Source: Gammaproteobacteria bacterium (lineage in GTDB: Bacteria; Pseudomonadota; Gammaproteobacteria; Chromatiales; Chromatiaceae). From it: a stretch of 6,467 bases of DNA. Both the position numbers and the translations under genes were made by a program. The stretch lies in the NCBI GenBank assembly GCA_006227775.1, contig SBFV01000117.1, positions 1-6,467 of the forward strand. The letters run 5' to 3'. The notes below the pieces were generated by a model. The model was given only the letters and a program-made list of their open reading frames with translations, was not told the origin of the DNA and ran no database searches. Positions 5,258 through 6,467 of the stretch are shown in pieces; position 1 is the stretch's first letter; each line of letters opens with the position of its first letter.

Positions 5258-6467
5258 GGCCTGATCCCCGGTGCCCGGGGTTCACTCAGCCCGCCGCGCA
5301 TATAGCAGCGGTCCTCCGGCACCTGGTCATAATCGCCGCGCAAGATGGCCGCGCAATCCGCCAGGGTGGTCGCCAGGGGCACCGCGGCGCCCGGGATGCC
5401 GGTATGGCCGGCAACCACGTGGAAGGGCTGGGTGAGATAGCGCTCCAGGCGCCGCGCCCGGTCCACCGTGCGCCGGTCGGCCTCCGCCAGGGCCTCCAGC
5501 CCCAGCATGGCGATGATGTCCTCCAGTTCCCGGTAGCGGGCGAGCTGCTCGCGCACCGCCTGGGCCACGGCGTAGTGGCGATCGCCGATCAGGGTCCGGT
5601 CCATCATCTGGCTGGCGGAGGCCAGGGGGTCCACGGCCGGGTAGATGCCCTTGGCGGCCTGAGCGCGGGACAGGATCACGGTGGTGTCCAGATGGGCCAG
5701 CAGGGCCTCCACCGCCGGGTCGGTCATGTCGTCCGCCGGGACATAGACCGCCTCCACGGCGGTGATGTTGCCCGTCCGGGTGGAGAGGATGCGCTCCTGC
5801 AACTCGGCGACCTCGGACAGCAGGGTGGGCTGGTAGCCGACGGTCGCCGGCATCCGCCCCAGCAGCCCGGAGATCTCGCTGCCGGCCTGGACGAAGCGGA
5901 AGGCGTTGTCCATCAGGAACAGCACGTCCCGGGCCACGCTGTCGCGCAGGTATTCGGCGTAGGTCAGGGCGGCCAGGCCGATACGGAAACGGACCCCCGG
6001 CGACTCGTCCATCTGACCAAACAGCATCAGGGTACGCGCCATGACGCCGGCGGCGCGCATGTCGTGCCACAGTTCGTGGCCCTCGCGGATGCGCTCCCCC
6101 ACCCCGGCGAAGACCGACACCCCCCGGTGCAGGTGGACGATGGCGTGCATGAACTCCATGATCAGCACCGTCTTGCCCACCCCGGCCCCGCCGAAAAGGC
6201 CGGTCTTGCCCCCGCGCACGAAAGGACAGAGCAGGTCGATGACCTTGATGCCGGTGGGCAGCAGGTCGCCGATCCCGGCCGCCTCCGCCAGGGGGACCGG
6301 CGGGGCGACGATGGGGCGGAAGCCCTCCGCCGCCAGGGGCGGACCGCCATCCAGGGGCCGGCCGAAGCCATCCAGCAGCCGCCCCAGGCAGGTCGGGGTC
6401 ACCGGGACCGCCAGCGGTCCCCCGGCGTCGAACACCGGCATGCGCCGCCGCAGGCCGCCGGTGCGGT
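5254..6467 (-). CDS. atpD: ATP synthase beta subunit of N-ATPase (5' end outside window)
   Basis: Catalytic subunit of F1. About 403 codons are present; the frame enters from the window edge (RTGGLRRRMPVFDAGGPL), and roughly the first 70 residues are missing. Counting from the Met at 6441: P-loop GGAGVGKT (84-91), catalytic glutamate E116 in GVGERIREG, Walker B aspartate D178 in VLFLMDNAFRF. The loop ISGLLGRMPATVGYQPTL (190-207) and the nucleotide-site region ALLAHLDTTVILSR (246-259) are also clear. The gamma-contacting DELSEED loop is represented by EALAEAD (316-322), with fewer acidic residues than usual. The GER motif, the P-loop and the context exclude the related flagellar and type III secretion ATPases. 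As first gene of the cluster, its promoter would be upstream of the window. It overlaps atpC by 4 nt. Confidence 0.97.
   Translation of the reverse strand, partial: RTGGLRRRMPVFDAGGPLAVPVTPTCLGRLLDGFGRPLDGGPPLAAEGFRPIVAPPVPLAEAAGIGDLLPTGIKVIDLLCPFVRGGKTGLFGGAGVGKTVLIMEFMHAIVHLHRGVSVFAGVGERIREGHELWHDMRAAGVMARTLMLFGQMDESPGVRFRIGLAALTYAEYLRDSVARDVLFLMDNAFRFVQAGSEISGLLGRMPATVGYQPTLLSEVAELQERILSTRTGNITAVEAVYVPADDMTDPAVEALLAHLDTTVILSRAQAAKGIYPAVDPLASASQMMDRTLIGDRHYAVAQAVREQLARYRELEDIIAMLGLEALAEADRRTVDRARRLERYLTQPFHVVAGHTGIPGAAVPLATTLADCAAILRGDYDQVPEDRCYMRGGLSEPRAPGIRP

Noticed and set aside
5254..6467. Flagellar or type III secretion ATPase instead of beta
   Set aside because: The P-loop, the GVGERIREG motif, the DELSEED-like loop and the flanking epsilon and Fo genes identify it as an F-type beta subunit.

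Overview
The window holds one gene cluster, transcribed entirely from the minus strand. It encodes a second-type F1Fo ATPase of the 'N-ATPase' class, whose described gene order is atpD-C-Q-R-B-E-F-A-G. In transcription order (high to low coordinates) I read: atpD (beta, 5' end cut off by the window), atpC (epsilon), atpQ (AtpI-like small membrane protein), atpB (a), atpE (c), atpF (b with a delta-like C-terminus), atpA (alpha) and atpG (gamma, last few codons cut off). Neighbouring genes overlap by 4 to 17 nt or sit 8 nt apart, so this is a single translationally coupled operon. The beta-first order, AtpQ, and the absence of a separate delta gene identify the N-ATPase type rather than the housekeeping atpIBEFHAGDC operon.

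The DNA is very GC-rich (about two-thirds by eye) with GC-rich third codon positions, and the proteins look proteobacterial. A gammaproteobacterium, perhaps a purple sulfur or halotolerant one, is a reasonable guess but not established. N-ATPases are normally found alongside a standard ATP synthase and spread by lateral transfer.

The beta and alpha subunits keep their catalytic motifs and the a subunit keeps its essential arginine, so the enzyme looks functional. It departs from the standard type in several ways. (1) atpR, normally between atpQ and atpB, is missing; its place is taken by a 135-nt gap with a perfect 9-bp hairpin and no convincing gene. (2) The c subunit has methionine where Na+-type rotors carry Gln or Glu in helix 1, which argues against a standard Na+ site. 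(3) The gamma subunit is over 386 residues instead of about 290. It has a Pro/Trp-rich insert and a second insert made of Gly-x-x-x tetrapeptides encoded by a 48-bp tandem repeat that is also a strong G-quadruplex candidate. (4) The b subunit is 255 residues and ends in a segment that aligns with the C-terminal part of subunit delta. (5) The a and alpha subunits carry low-complexity, Pro-rich C-terminal tails. The loss of atpR together with the altered c-ring site is the most interesting combination: AtpR has been proposed to work at the a/c-ring interface.

No RNA genes, mobile elements or CRISPR arrays were seen. The promoter and terminator of the operon lie outside the window.
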